Assembly (NCBI RefSeq): GCF_016772415.1
Contig: NZ_JAGSGD010000001.1
Span: 1,240,001-1,304,000 of the forward strand
Source of the DNA: Phenylobacterium glaciei
GTDB lineage: Bacteria; Pseudomonadota; Alphaproteobacteria; Caulobacterales; Caulobacteraceae
DNA: 64,000 bases
Direction of reading: 5' to 3'
The notes under the pieces are model-generated. The model was not told the DNA's origin. It saw only the letters and a program-made list of their open reading frames with translations, and searched no databases. Made by a program: the position numbers and the translations under genes. Position 1 is the first letter of the stretch. Every line of letters starts with the position of its first letter. Shown here in pieces: positions 44,487-52,718 of the stretch.

Positions 44487-44598
44487 GACCCTGTCCCGGC
44501 TGACTTGAATCAAGTCAGCCGGGATGACCAGGGTCGCAGGCTTTATCTGGAGCCCATCGTCTCCCGTCACGATGATCCATCGTGACGCGGATGGGCTC
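44487..44598. repeat. Two large nested hairpins after SDR gene
   Basis: Hairpin 1 has arms GACCCTG/CAGGGTC (44487-44493, 44529-44535) enclosing a perfect 13-bp stem TCCCGGCTGACTT/AAGTCAGCCGGGA with loop GAATC. Hairpin 2 has arms GAGCCCATC/GATGGGCTC (44550-44558, 44590-44598) enclosing GTCACGATG/CATCGTGAC with a 3-base loop. The right arm of hairpin 2 reaches the SDR stop codon. Confidence 0.8.
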
Positions 44599-45503
44599 TA
44601 GCCGCCTTGCATCTTGCGGAAGAACTTCCCGCTCTGCTCGCCGCCGTTCAGATAGGCCTGCTGGCCGGCCGGGTCGGAGATCTTGGCCCAGTTGTCGCGG
44701 ACCTCTTCCACCGACAGGCCGCCCTCGCCGAGGTAGACGCCCTCGGTTTCATAGAGGCGGGTCAGCGCGAAGGCGCCGGCGCCGGCGGTCAGGATCGCGC
44801 CGGTGGGGGCCTCTTCCGAGGCCAGGTAGACGACGCCCGGGGTCACGTATTCCGGCTTCAGCTTTTCCAGGATTTCGGCGGGCATCAGGTTCTCGGTCAT
44901 GCGCGTGGCGGCGACCGGGCTGATGGCGTTGATGTGGATGTTGTTCTTCTGGCCCTCAAGCCGGATCGTGTTCATGAACCCGATGATGCCCAGCTTGGCC
45001 GCGCCATAGTTGGACTGGCCGAAGTTGCCGTACATGCCCGACGATGAGGTCGTCACGACGATGCGGCCGTAGTTCTGCTCGCGCATGATGTCCCAGACGG
45101 CCTTGGTCGGCTTGACCGTGCCCATCAGGTGGACGTTCACCACCAGCTCGAAGTCTTCCATGGTCATCTTGGCGAAGCTCTTGTCGCGCAGGATGCCGGC
45201 GTTGGCGATCAGCACGTCGATGCGGCCCCACTGGTCCATGGTCTGCTTGACCATGTGGGCCACGCCGGCGTCGTCGGTGACCGAGCCCCCGTTGGCGATG
45301 GCTTCACCCCCCATGGCCTTGATCTCCTCGACCACGGCGTCGGCGGCGGCCGAGGAGCCGCCCGAACCGTCCATCGAGCCGCCCAGGTCGTTGACCACAA
45401 CCTTGGCCCCGCGCCGCGCCAGCTCCAGCGCGTGCTGCTTGCCCAGGCCGCCGCCCGCACCGGTGACGATCGCCACTTTGCCGTCGAAGCGGATATCCGC
45501 CAT
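44598..45503 (-). CDS. SDR-family dehydrogenase, MFE-2-like 3-hydroxyacyl-CoA dehydrogenase type
   Basis: The 301-residue protein has the Rossmann motif VTGAGGGLGKQHA (TGxxxGxG), NDLGGSMDGSGGSS, NAGILRD, catalytic Ser in VTTSSSGMYG and the YxxxK pair in SNYGAAKLGI. NDLGGS and the C-terminal tail match the dehydrogenase unit of multifunctional enzyme 2 and bacterial (R)-3-hydroxyacyl-CoA dehydrogenases, suggesting fatty-acid or steroid side-chain oxidation. No hydratase partner lies next to it; the hot-dog dehydratase pair is 15 kb away. Confidence 0.88.
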   Translation of the reverse strand: MADIRFDGKVAIVTGAGGGLGKQHALELARRGAKVVVNDLGGSMDGSGGSSAAADAVVEEIKAMGGEAIANGGSVTDDAGVAHMVKQTMDQWGRIDVLIANAGILRDKSFAKMTMEDFELVVNVHLMGTVKPTKAVWDIMREQNYGRIVVTTSSSGMYGNFGQSNYGAAKLGIIGFMNTIRLEGQKNNIHINAISPVAATRMTENLMPAEILEKLKPEYVTPGVVYLASEEAPTGAILTAGAGAFALTRLYETEGVYLGEGGLSVEEVRDNWAKISDPAGQQAYLNGGEQSGKFFRKMQGG

Positions 45504-45779
45504 GGAAGTCTCTCCAGAAACAGGGTCAGAATTTCGCGCGGTTTGTGCGGCGCGGGCGAAGGCAGGTCAAGCGGCCGTCGCCACCGCCTGGCCCCGGGCC
45601 TTGGCTTGCCAAGCGTGTCGACGAAGTCCCTGCAACAGCTGGCCCGCCGGTTCGAGTAGCGCCCCCTCTGCTTATGTTGGGCGGCGCTTGCCGCAACGAC
45701 AGCCTCGCATTCTCGCCGGGACGCCGACAGGATGGCGCGAAAGCGGCCGACCTCCGGCCACGCGACACGGGGAAACACC

Positions 45780-46562
45780 ATGGATCTCACCAACGCCTCG
45801 GCCCTGGTCACCGGCGGCGCCGGCGGCTTCGGCAGCGCCACGGCGCGCCGTCTCGCCCAGCGGGGCATGAAGGTGGTCATCGCCGACGTGGCCGACGAGC
45901 GCGGCGAGGCTCTTGCGAAAGAGCTGGGCGCCGGCTCTGTCTATGTGCGCACCGACATCATGGACGAGGAGTCCATCGCCCGGGCCGTCCAGGCGGCCGT
46001 GGATCTCGCCCCCCTGCGCGCCGCCGTGGTGGTGCATGGCGGGCCCCCGCCGCCGGGCGCCACCGGCGCGGCCCGCACCGTCAACCGCGAGGGCAAGCGC
46101 ATCCCGCTGGCCCACTTCGCCCACACGGTCGGGGTCTATCTCAACAGCGCCTTTGCGGTCACCAGCCAGGCCGCCGAGGCCATGGCCAAGAACGCGCCGC
46201 TCGCCTCCAATCAGCGCGGCGTGGTGATCAACACCGCCTCCATCGCCGGCTACGAGGGCCAGCCGGGCCAGGCGGCCTATTCGGCGGCCAAGGGCGGCAT
46301 CATCGGCATGACCCTGACCATCGCCCGCGACCTGGCGCCGATCGGCGTGCGGGCCATGGCCATCGCGCCCGGCACCTTCCTGACGCTCGCCTATTCCGCC
46401 CGCATGACCGACGAGGAGGCCCAGGCCAAGTGGGGCCCCATGGTCCCCAACCCCCACCGCATGGGCGACCCCGACGAATACGCCCAGCTGGCCGCCCAGA
46501 TCTGCGAGAACGACTTCCTCAACGGCACCACCATCCGCCTCGACGGCGCGCAGAGGTTCTAG
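45780..46562 (+). CDS. SDR-family oxidoreductase
   Basis: The 260-residue protein has TGGAGGFGSATARRL as nucleotide-binding motif, VVHGGPPPPG in place of NNAG, then NTASIAGYEGQPGQAAYSAA with the catalytic Ser and Tyr, and YSAAKGG. The pattern resembles 3-hydroxyacyl-CoA dehydrogenase type II (HSD10-like) proteins, with the typical end GTTIRLDGAQRF. It is divergent from the preceding SDR gene. A start 48 bases upstream is possible, but MDLTNASALVTGG is the family start. Confidence 0.86.
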   Translation: MDLTNASALVTGGAGGFGSATARRLAQRGMKVVIADVADERGEALAKELGAGSVYVRTDIMDEESIARAVQAAVDLAPLRAAVVVHGGPPPPGATGAARTVNREGKRIPLAHFAHTVGVYLNSAFAVTSQAAEAMAKNAPLASNQRGVVINTASIAGYEGQPGQAAYSAAKGGIIGMTLTIARDLAPIGVRAMAIAPGTFLTLAYSARMTDEEAQAKWGPMVPNPHRMGDPDEYAQLAAQICENDFLNGTTIRLDGAQRF

Positions 46563-46571
46563 GGCCGGCCG

Positions 46572-46970
46572 TCAACGAAGCCAGTTCAGAACCTGCAAGC
46601 CGGCGACCCGGCCGAATTCGCGTTCGTTGTCGGTGACGACGATGTGGCCCGACGAAATTGCGTGGGCGGCGATCAGCATGTCGTTGCCGCCGATCGGGGT
46701 TCCCGCCGCTTCAAGGCGCGCGCGCAATTCGCCGTAGGCTCTATCGGCAGGCGCTTCAAATGGCAGGATCTCGAGGGCGCTTAGGACGGCTTCGAGTTGC
46801 GCGGTCAGGCGCTCTGACCCCTTCTTGGCGGCTCCAAATCGAAGTTCGGCCGCGACGATCACGCTGGTGCAGACGGCGTTCTCGCCGACTTCGACGATCC
46901 GTGAAGCGATCCGTCCCTGAGGATTGCGCACAAGATCGGAGAGGATGTTGGTGTCCAGCAGATGCCGCAT
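46572..46970 (-). CDS. vapC: PIN-domain ribonuclease toxin VapC
   Basis: The 132-residue PIN protein has acidic metal-binding residues in LLDTNILSDLVRNP (D6), the middle Glu, and GGNDMLIAAHA with a further Asp. The last Asp is in VVTDNEREFGRVAGL. VapC toxins are Mg2+-dependent RNases that cleave tRNA or rRNA. Its start overlaps the antitoxin stop by one base. It is convergent with the SDR gene upstream, 9 bases apart. Confidence 0.92.
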   Translation of the reverse strand: MRHLLDTNILSDLVRNPQGRIASRIVEVGENAVCTSVIVAAELRFGAAKKGSERLTAQLEAVLSALEILPFEAPADRAYGELRARLEAAGTPIGGNDMLIAAHAISSGHIVVTDNEREFGRVAGLQVLNWLR

Positions 46971-47203
46971 CAGAGATCAACAGCGTCCGGGATCGGGTCG
47001 GCGATCTCGGGGAAGTTTTCATCCAGAGCCGACAATCCCGCGAGCACGGCCAACAGCGATTTCGGCGCTGCGGCTTCGATGATCAGTCGGTCTCCCTCCC
47101 TGTGCATGATGGCGTCTTCGCCAGGCAATTCGAACTCACGGGGAATGCGGACGGCCTGGTTACGGCCGTTCTTGAACAGCTTGACGTGGCGATGAACAGT
47201 CAT
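46970..47203 (-). CDS. vapB: AbrB-type antitoxin VapB
   Basis: The 77-residue protein has an N-terminal SpoVT/AbrB swapped-hairpin DNA-binding domain (VKLFKNGRNQAVRIPREFEL, then GDRLIIEAA) and a C-terminal toxin-binding tail rich in acidic residues. It neutralises VapC and autoregulates the operon through its DNA-binding domain. The antitoxin-first order with one-base overlap is standard for VapBC modules. Confidence 0.9.
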   Translation of the reverse strand: MTVHRHVKLFKNGRNQAVRIPREFELPGEDAIMHREGDRLIIEAAAPKSLLAVLAGLSALDENFPEIADPIPDAVDL

Positions 47204-47250
47204 GGCCGAACATTAGCCTATGCCATGACATATGCCAAGACCGCCCGCGC

Positions 47251-48207
47251 CTACCTCGCCGCCACTTCCGTCCCGCGCAGGAACTTCACCAGCACCCGCT
47301 GGCCGATGAGGAACGGCGCGTCCTGGGCTGAGACCACCACCTCCACCACCCGGTCGTCGGTGCGTTCGCTGGGGTCGTCGGAGACCAGTTTGCGGGCGCC
47401 GAACACCGCGGCCTGGCGCAGCACCGTGCCGCGATAGGTCTTGGTGGGGTCGCTCTCGGGGGCGATCTGCACGGCCTGGCCGATGCTGACATAGGGCAGG
47501 GCCCCCTCGGCGATCTCGGCGCGGACGATGTGCGGCGCGGTCGGCTCCAGGTCGAACATGGTCGAGACGTTCAGGGTCGAGGCCCCGGCGCCGGGATTGG
47601 CGTAGCGCCGGGCGATGCGGCCGTCGGCCGGCGCGCGGATGATGGTCAGTTCGCGGTTGTACTGCGCCTGGGCCAGGGCCGCCTGGGCCGTGGCGATGCT
47701 GGCGCGCTGCGCCTCGAGGGTGGCCTGGGCCTCGCGGATCTTGTCCTGCGCCTGGTCCAGGCGCTGGCCGGCCACGAAGTTGGTGGCCACCAGGCCCTGC
47801 AGGCGGGCGCGTTCGCGCTGAGCGGTGGAGAGCTGCACCTGGGTCATCGCCATCTGGGCCTGGGCCTGACGCACGGCGGCGGCGGCTTGGGCCGCGGCCA
47901 GGCGCGGTTCGTCGTCCTCCTGGCGGGCCAGGACCTGGCCCTTGGTGACCCGGTCGCCCTCGCTCACCAGCACCTCGCGCACGATGCCGGCGCGGCGCGC
48001 GGCCACCTGGATCATGCCGCCCTCGACGTCGGCCTTGCCGTTGGCGATGGCCACGAAGGGGCTCTTTGGGGCCTTGGCGGCGGCCAGCTTCTCGGCGGCG
48101 GCCTTCTGGGCCTTGGCCTTGCCGTTCATCACCACGGCCCCGCCCACCGCCACGGCGAGGACGATGACGATCAGCCAGACGACGTGGCGGCGGAGGAAGG
48201 CGAACAT
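47251..48207 (-). CDS. HlyD-family periplasmic adaptor (DevB-like)
   Basis: The 318-residue protein has one N-terminal membrane anchor (VWLIVIVLAVAVGGAVVM) and a lipoyl half (GIVREVLVSEGDRVTKGQVL). A long coiled-coil hairpin (about 90-190, Ala/Gln/Arg-rich) and a beta-barrel part (IIRAPADGRIARRYANPGAG) follow. It joins an ABC pump to an outer-membrane channel. It is the third gene of a permease-ATPase-adaptor operon, the DevC-DevA-DevB layout. The start MFAFLRRH removes an antisense extension. Confidence 0.88.
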   Translation of the reverse strand: MFAFLRRHVVWLIVIVLAVAVGGAVVMNGKAKAQKAAAEKLAAAKAPKSPFVAIANGKADVEGGMIQVAARRAGIVREVLVSEGDRVTKGQVLARQEDDEPRLAAAQAAAAVRQAQAQMAMTQVQLSTAQRERARLQGLVATNFVAGQRLDQAQDKIREAQATLEAQRASIATAQAALAQAQYNRELTIIRAPADGRIARRYANPGAGASTLNVSTMFDLEPTAPHIVRAEIAEGALPYVSIGQAVQIAPESDPTKTYRGTVLRQAAVFGARKLVSDDPSERTDDRVVEVVVSAQDAPFLIGQRVLVKFLRGTEVAAR

Positions 48208-48211
48208 GGTC

Positions 48212-48967
48212 TTAGGCTCCGATGAGCTCAGGGGTTTTGGCGCCGCCGGGCGCCGGCGTCGTGCGCCGGTCGTCCAGGATACGGCCGTCCTCGATGTGGA
48301 TGATGCGGTCGGCATAGGCCTCCAGCCGCGGGTCGTGGGTGACGCAGATCACCGCGGCCCCATGGCTCTTGGCCGCCCGCTGCAGCAGCTGGATGACGAT
48401 CTGGCCGTTCTCGCCGTCGAGCGCGCTGGTGGGCTCGTCGGCGAACAGCAGGTGCGGCTCCTTGGCCAGGGCGCGCGCAATGGCCACCCGCTGCTTCTCG
48501 CCGCCCGACAGCTCCGAGGGCCGCTGGTGCATGCGGTTGGTCATGCCCACTTCGCCCAGCGCGATCTCGGCGCGCGCGCGGGCCTCTGCGGGGGAAAAGC
48601 CCTTGTACTTCAGGATGATGGCCACCTGCTGCAGGGCGCTCAAGGCCCCGAACAGGTTGAAGCCCTGGAAGATGAAGCCGCAGTGGTCCAGCCGGAACCG
48701 GTCGATCTTGCCGGGGCTCAGGCCCCACAGGTCCTCGCCCATGGCGCTCACCGACCCCTCGTCGGGCTTCAACAGACCCGAGAGCGTCGCCACCAGGGTC
48801 GACTTGCCCGAGCCTGATGGCCCCATGACCATGGTCACGTCGCCGTGCAGGGCGTCGAAGTCGACGGCCTTCAGCACCTCGATATGGGTGCGGCCGGTCT
48901 TGAACCGCTTGGTCAGGCCCTTGGCCACCAGGGCATGGGCGCCGGGAACGCCGGAGGTCTGGCTCAT
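48212..48967 (-). CDS. ABC transporter ATP-binding protein (DevA/MacB/LolD-type)
   Basis: The 251-residue ATPase has Walker A GPSGSGKST, Q-loop FIFQGFNLFGAL, signature LSGGEKQRVAIARAL, Walker B LLFADEPTSALD and the H-loop CVTHDPR. It energises the FtsX-like permease encoded 4 bases upstream (overlap). The LolD/MacB-type subclass usually powers exporters that act on periplasmic lipids, lipoproteins or peptides. Confidence 0.94.
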   Translation of the reverse strand: MSQTSGVPGAHALVAKGLTKRFKTGRTHIEVLKAVDFDALHGDVTMVMGPSGSGKSTLVATLSGLLKPDEGSVSAMGEDLWGLSPGKIDRFRLDHCGFIFQGFNLFGALSALQQVAIILKYKGFSPAEARARAEIALGEVGMTNRMHQRPSELSGGEKQRVAIARALAKEPHLLFADEPTSALDGENGQIVIQLLQRAAKSHGAAVICVTHDPRLEAYADRIIHIEDGRILDDRRTTPAPGGAKTPELIGA

Positions 48968-50106
48968 CGCAGCAGGTCCGCAGGTTGGCTCTTCTTGAGG
49001 ATACCCATGGCCATCAGGCCCGAGGCCATGGAGATCGCCATCAGCAGGATCGCCACGCCGATCACCGCATTGATGGGGAAGCCCATGGGCAGGCCCGCGC
49101 CCTTGGCCAGGAAATAGACCCCGGTGGTGAACAGGGCCGTGGCCCCCAGGCCGACGACGCCGACCCAGAACGACAGCTCCACCACGATCAGCCGCAGCGA
49201 GCCCATGGAGACCCCCAGCGCGCGGAGGCTGGCGAACTCCTTGATATTGGCCAGGATCGCGCCCCGCAGGGTCTGGGAGGTGATCCCCACCCCGATCAGG
49301 AAGCCCAGGAACACCGAGAAGCCCAGGAAGATGCCGATGATCTGCTCCTTCAGCAGGGCGCCCTCATTGGCCTTGGCCAGCTCCGCCCGCGTCCAGACGC
49401 GGTAGGTCCCCTTGGAGACCGCGTTCATCTGGTCGCGCACCAGTTCGGCCTGGGCGGGGTCGGCGATCCGCACCATCAGTGGCCCGGTCTTGTCGCCCTT
49501 CTCCAGCATGCCGAGGCGCCGCAGGGTGTCGCGAGAGACCACCACCGAGGCCTGGTTGATGTCGGGATAGCCGTCCAGCAGGCCCCGAACCCAGACGGTC
49601 TTGCCGTTCAGACTGGCCTGGTCTCCCAGCTTCACGCCGAGGCGGCCCAGCGCCGAGCGGTCGACGGCCACCGCGTTGGGCTCCAGCAGGGCCACCCGCA
49701 CGCTCTCCGGATAGTCGACGGGCAGGGTGAGCGCGCCCGGCTCGGTGTCGACCATGTTGACCTGCACGAAGGTGGTGATCTGCTTGGTCTTGCCCTTGGC
49801 GTGGTTGGTCCAGCGGCCGCCGCCGCCGTCGAAGCTGGCCACCTGCAGGACGGCGGGGTTCAGATAGGCCTGCGGTCCGATGCGGCGCGGCAGGCTGGAG
49901 GGGCCGGAATTGATCAGGCTCTCGGACTTGGCCGGCATGATCATCAGGTCGGCGCGAGAGCGGTCGATGGTGGCGGTCGCCGCCCGCACGATGCCCGTGA
50001 ACATGCCGACCTGGGCCAGGATCAGCAGGCCCGAAAAGGCCAGCGCGATCACGGCGGCCATGTACCGGCGCCATTCATAGATGAGCGTGGCCAAGGCCAG
50101 TGACAT
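48964..50106 (-). CDS. ABC transporter permease (DevC/FtsX-like)
   Basis: The 380-residue protein has an N-terminal membrane helix (YMAAVIALAFSGLLILAQVG), a large periplasmic domain (about 45-255) and three C-terminal helices (GIFLGFSVFLGFLIGVG, LSFWVGVVGLGATALF, INAVIGVAILLMAISMASG). This is the MacB/FtsX topology, matching DevC of heterocyst glycolipid exporters. The exported compound here is unknown. It is the first gene of the exporter operon. Confidence 0.88.
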   Translation of the reverse strand: MSLALATLIYEWRRYMAAVIALAFSGLLILAQVGMFTGIVRAATATIDRSRADLMIMPAKSESLINSGPSSLPRRIGPQAYLNPAVLQVASFDGGGGRWTNHAKGKTKQITTFVQVNMVDTEPGALTLPVDYPESVRVALLEPNAVAVDRSALGRLGVKLGDQASLNGKTVWVRGLLDGYPDINQASVVVSRDTLRRLGMLEKGDKTGPLMVRIADPAQAELVRDQMNAVSKGTYRVWTRAELAKANEGALLKEQIIGIFLGFSVFLGFLIGVGITSQTLRGAILANIKEFASLRALGVSMGSLRLIVVELSFWVGVVGLGATALFTTGVYFLAKGAGLPMGFPINAVIGVAILLMAISMASGLMAMGILKKSQPADLLR

Positions 50107-50394
50107 CGGGTCCCTCCAACGGCGCCAGCATGTGTGCGAGACGCCGGCCGCAACCTAGTTAAAACGCCGTAAGGCGGCGGTTTCGGGGCGCTAATCGCAT
50201 GAATTATAAGTAACTTTCCGCCGGGCTGGCGGTTAAGTCCTTGATCCATAAAGCCCCTGGCAGGGGTCCGTCTCGTTGTCGCAGATCGCGCCCCGCGACG
50301 TCCCCGGGGACCGCGGCGCCGAAGAGCGGTCGCCGGGGTGAGCGGAGTATTGGGCGATCCGGATTTTAGCTTTCGAACCAGCACACCCACTCCC

Positions 50395-50521
50395 GTCCTC
50401 CCCGGGCTTGTCCCGGGGACCCATGATCTCCGCCTCGCCGCAGGTCGCACGGCGGTCGCCATGGGCGCTTGCTGAACCTCGGAGATCCTGGGTGGCCGGG
50501 ACAAGCCCGGCCATGACGATC
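50395..50521. repeat. Intergenic repeat B, copy 1
   Basis: The 127-base element has ends CCGGGCTTGTCCCGG and CCGGGACAAGCCCGG in inverted orientation, with a variable middle. It ends in CATGACGATC. A close copy in the same orientation is at 54966-55096. The remaining gap (50107-50394, 50522-50569) shows an AAAACGCCGTAAGGCGGCG palindrome near 50163 and no gene. Confidence 0.8.
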
Positions 50522-50569
50522 AAAAGTGGGGGTGGCCCTGGCCAAGGACATGCAGCTTCGCGGGACGCC

Positions 50570-51001
50570 CTAGTCGTCGAACTGCACCGGTGATGCGGCC
50601 CGCGGCGACCTGAGTGAGTCGTCGGCGGACCACCTGACTTGGTGAAAGCGTGGATGGTGTCCCAGCGCCTCGCCCAATCGGGTCATAACATCGATGTAGA
50701 TGGCGTTTGGTGGCCGCTTGAAGAACTTTTCCGTCAGGGTCCGGGACAGGTCTTCACAGCTAAGGAGAAAAGTGTCCAACGCCGTCACCTGACACCAGAA
50801 CCGGCGCTCGGACGCCCAGAAATCAAACCCCCAGCCGTGTTCGTCAAACTCTGGTGGCGAAACCCGGAAGCCAAAACCCTTCAGTATGTCGACGATCGTT
50901 TCCGTGACGGCTCGCCCACCGAACTGCAGGACGCCATCCTTGTCCTCGACCCCATCCTCAGGAAAGTCGCTTGTGAACTCCGCCAGCGGCAGGATTCTCA
51001 T
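50570..51001 (-). CDS. Putative immunity protein for adjacent GHH toxin
   Basis: The 143-residue, acidic, cytoplasmic protein shows no signal peptide or membrane segment. It has a mixed alpha/beta pattern (for example VTETIVDILKGFGFRVSPP, GWGFDFWASERRFWCQVT, IYIDVMTRLGEALGHHP). I recognise no family. It overlaps the 3' end of the large GHH-motif gene by 4 bases on the same strand, the normal position for an immunity gene after a toxin gene. The function rests on context only. Confidence 0.5.
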   Translation of the reverse strand: MRILPLAEFTSDFPEDGVEDKDGVLQFGGRAVTETIVDILKGFGFRVSPPEFDEHGWGFDFWASERRFWCQVTALDTFLLSCEDLSRTLTEKFFKRPPNAIYIDVMTRLGEALGHHPRFHQVRWSADDSLRSPRAASPVQFDD

Positions 51002-52212
51002 CGCCGGTTCTCCTGGTCAAAACCATCATAGGTAACGGCGGCAGCGCCAAGTCCCGCGCTTCCGGCTGCGGCCTTCAAAGGGGCCGGCGCGCCGTACCAT
51101 GCGCGCTCCAGGCCATCATATTTCTCAAGCCCAAGATCATTGCCCCGCCAGCCACCTGTGGGTTCAAATTTGGGCAACCTTGCACCGTAAAACTGAGGAT
51201 CGACCTGGAAGTGGAGCTCGTAGAAGTCACCTCTGCTGATGTTTCGGGGTTTCAGCACGTTGAACGGGCTTTCAATGAACCATTCCGGCGGCTTCTTGCC
51301 GACAATGGCTTTGGGCAGCGGAACGGACCGGTACTTTTCCGGGAGTGTGAAGCTTCGCTTGACGTAGTGATGCCCCATGCCCTCGTAGGGCTCAGCTAGA
51401 TAAGCGGCTTGGATTGGATCGAAGCCTTGCTTGAGGCGCTTGGCTACCTGCGCCTCTTTCGACAGATGGCCTAGGCCTGCGAATTCCTTAGCAACCGCGC
51501 CGCCGTACAGGGTTGATCCAACGTCGAACGCCAGTTCGCCTTGGTTCTTTCCGATCTCGTAGTTGCGCTTCCACTCCCCGCCGATCGTGTCGGCCTTCGG
51601 GGTTGCGGACGGATCGAGGTTGATCTGAGCCTGTCGGTAAGCCGCAGCGGCTTCATCGACGACGCCACGGGGGTTCGAGATGCCGGCGCGCAGATAACCC
51701 GCGGCTCGCCCACCGGCGTCGAGCACGTCATTCCATGCGGCCTCCCCAGGGGGCGAGGTGAAGGAATCGGCCGGATTGAGGAGGCGGGCTCCAAAGACGG
51801 CGCTGTCACCAAGGTCACGGACTGTATTTCGAGCGCCTCGGAATACCCCGGCGACTTGACCCACCGGTTGGGCGACCAACCTAACGGCGGTCTGCCCGGC
51901 GTAGTCCAGCAGGCCGGAGTCCTTGGCAGCCGTGCTAGTCGGCGTCGGCTTCCTGATTGGCATTGGCGCTGCGCGCCCTTGCTGCGCCGGCGACTTGCCT
52001 TGCTTCAGAAGGTTAGCGCCAAGCGCCAGCACATCGCTGGGCCGCGTCGCGGCGAGCTTCTGGCCGGTCTTGGTGGCCCGTTCCCAGGCCTCACGCCCGG
52101 CAGCCTCGGCGTCCTGGGCCAGTTGCCGGGCGTCAGCGTTCCGCTGAGCCATCCAGGCTTCGATATCGTCTAATACATCCGCGCGTCGCTGCGCTGGCTG
52201 TCGTTCAGCCAT
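50998..52212 (-). CDS. Putative polymorphic toxin with C-terminal GHH-motif domain
   Basis: The 404-residue protein shows no signal peptide. The N-terminal part (about 1-70) is charged and helical (DVLDDIEAWMAQRNADARQL). A Pro/Thr-rich linker (about 80-100) and an Ala/Gly-rich helical middle (to about 260) follow. The C-terminal part (about 260-385) holds YEGMGHHYVKRSF (H281, H282), PFNVLKPRNISRGDFYELHF and GNDLGLEKYDGLERAWYGAP. A conserved C-terminal His-His domain after a modular N-terminus fits HNH/EndoVII-like nuclease toxins, though the family is not certain. The coupled downstream gene may encode immunity. No delivery system was seen. Confidence 0.5.
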   Translation of the reverse strand: MAERQPAQRRADVLDDIEAWMAQRNADARQLAQDAEAAGREAWERATKTGQKLAATRPSDVLALGANLLKQGKSPAQQGRAAPMPIRKPTPTSTAAKDSGLLDYAGQTAVRLVAQPVGQVAGVFRGARNTVRDLGDSAVFGARLLNPADSFTSPPGEAAWNDVLDAGGRAAGYLRAGISNPRGVVDEAAAAYRQAQINLDPSATPKADTIGGEWKRNYEIGKNQGELAFDVGSTLYGGAVAKEFAGLGHLSKEAQVAKRLKQGFDPIQAAYLAEPYEGMGHHYVKRSFTLPEKYRSVPLPKAIVGKKPPEWFIESPFNVLKPRNISRGDFYELHFQVDPQFYGARLPKFEPTGGWRGNDLGLEKYDGLERAWYGAPAPLKAAAGSAGLGAAAVTYDGFDQENRR

Positions 52213-52333
52213 AGAGCATCCTCACCTCAATTCAGGGAAACGATTGCTCAGCGCCGCTGAGTTCGACCTGAACTATGGGGCAAAACGCTCAAATGTTCAA
52301 GAACAAAAGAAGAACAAATGGGGCGCTCGACCC

Positions 52334-52684
52334 CTACCGCAACCCCGTCGCCTTCGCCTCGCCACGGTCCCTGGACCAGCGGTAGACCAGCAGAGCCACG
52401 ATCGCCGCGCGCAGTCCCCACAGCAGCAGATCGCTCGTCCCCGCCGGCGCCAGCAGGCTGACCGGGAGGCCGGCGAACAGCAGCAGCTTCAGGCTCCAGC
52501 GGCGCCAGAGGCGGGCCCGGTAGCCTGATCGCCAGGCCGCATGCTCGGCATCCTCCTCGGAGGCCGAGCCGGTCAGCACGCCATCCGGCACAACGATCCG
52601 CTCCGCCCTCGGGGCAGGGGAGGGCGCAACCGCCCGCGCCACCGGCGGCGCATAGGTCGGAACCTGGCGGCGTCCAAAGCTCAT
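52334..52684 (-). CDS. Small membrane protein of unknown function
   Basis: The 116-residue protein has a Pro/Ala-rich N-terminal half, an Arg-rich stretch (RSGYRARLWRRWSLK) and two predicted helices (LLLFAGLPVSLLAPAG and LLLWGLRAAIVALLVYRW). No family is recognised. Composition matches the genome, unlike the upstream toxin gene, and it lies 34 bases downstream of cysK on the same strand, so it may be co-transcribed. Confidence 0.55.
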   Translation of the reverse strand: MSFGRRQVPTYAPPVARAVAPSPAPRAERIVVPDGVLTGSASEEDAEHAAWRSGYRARLWRRWSLKLLLFAGLPVSLLAPAGTSDLLLWGLRAAIVALLVYRWSRDRGEAKATGLR

Positions 52685-52718
52685 GGCGCCAGGATGCGCC
52701 GCCAGTCTGAACGCCCGG

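Noticed and set aside
50200..50236. TATAAT on the minus strand upstream of the exporter operon
   Set aside because: No -35 hexamer at proper spacing was found, so the promoter call was not made.
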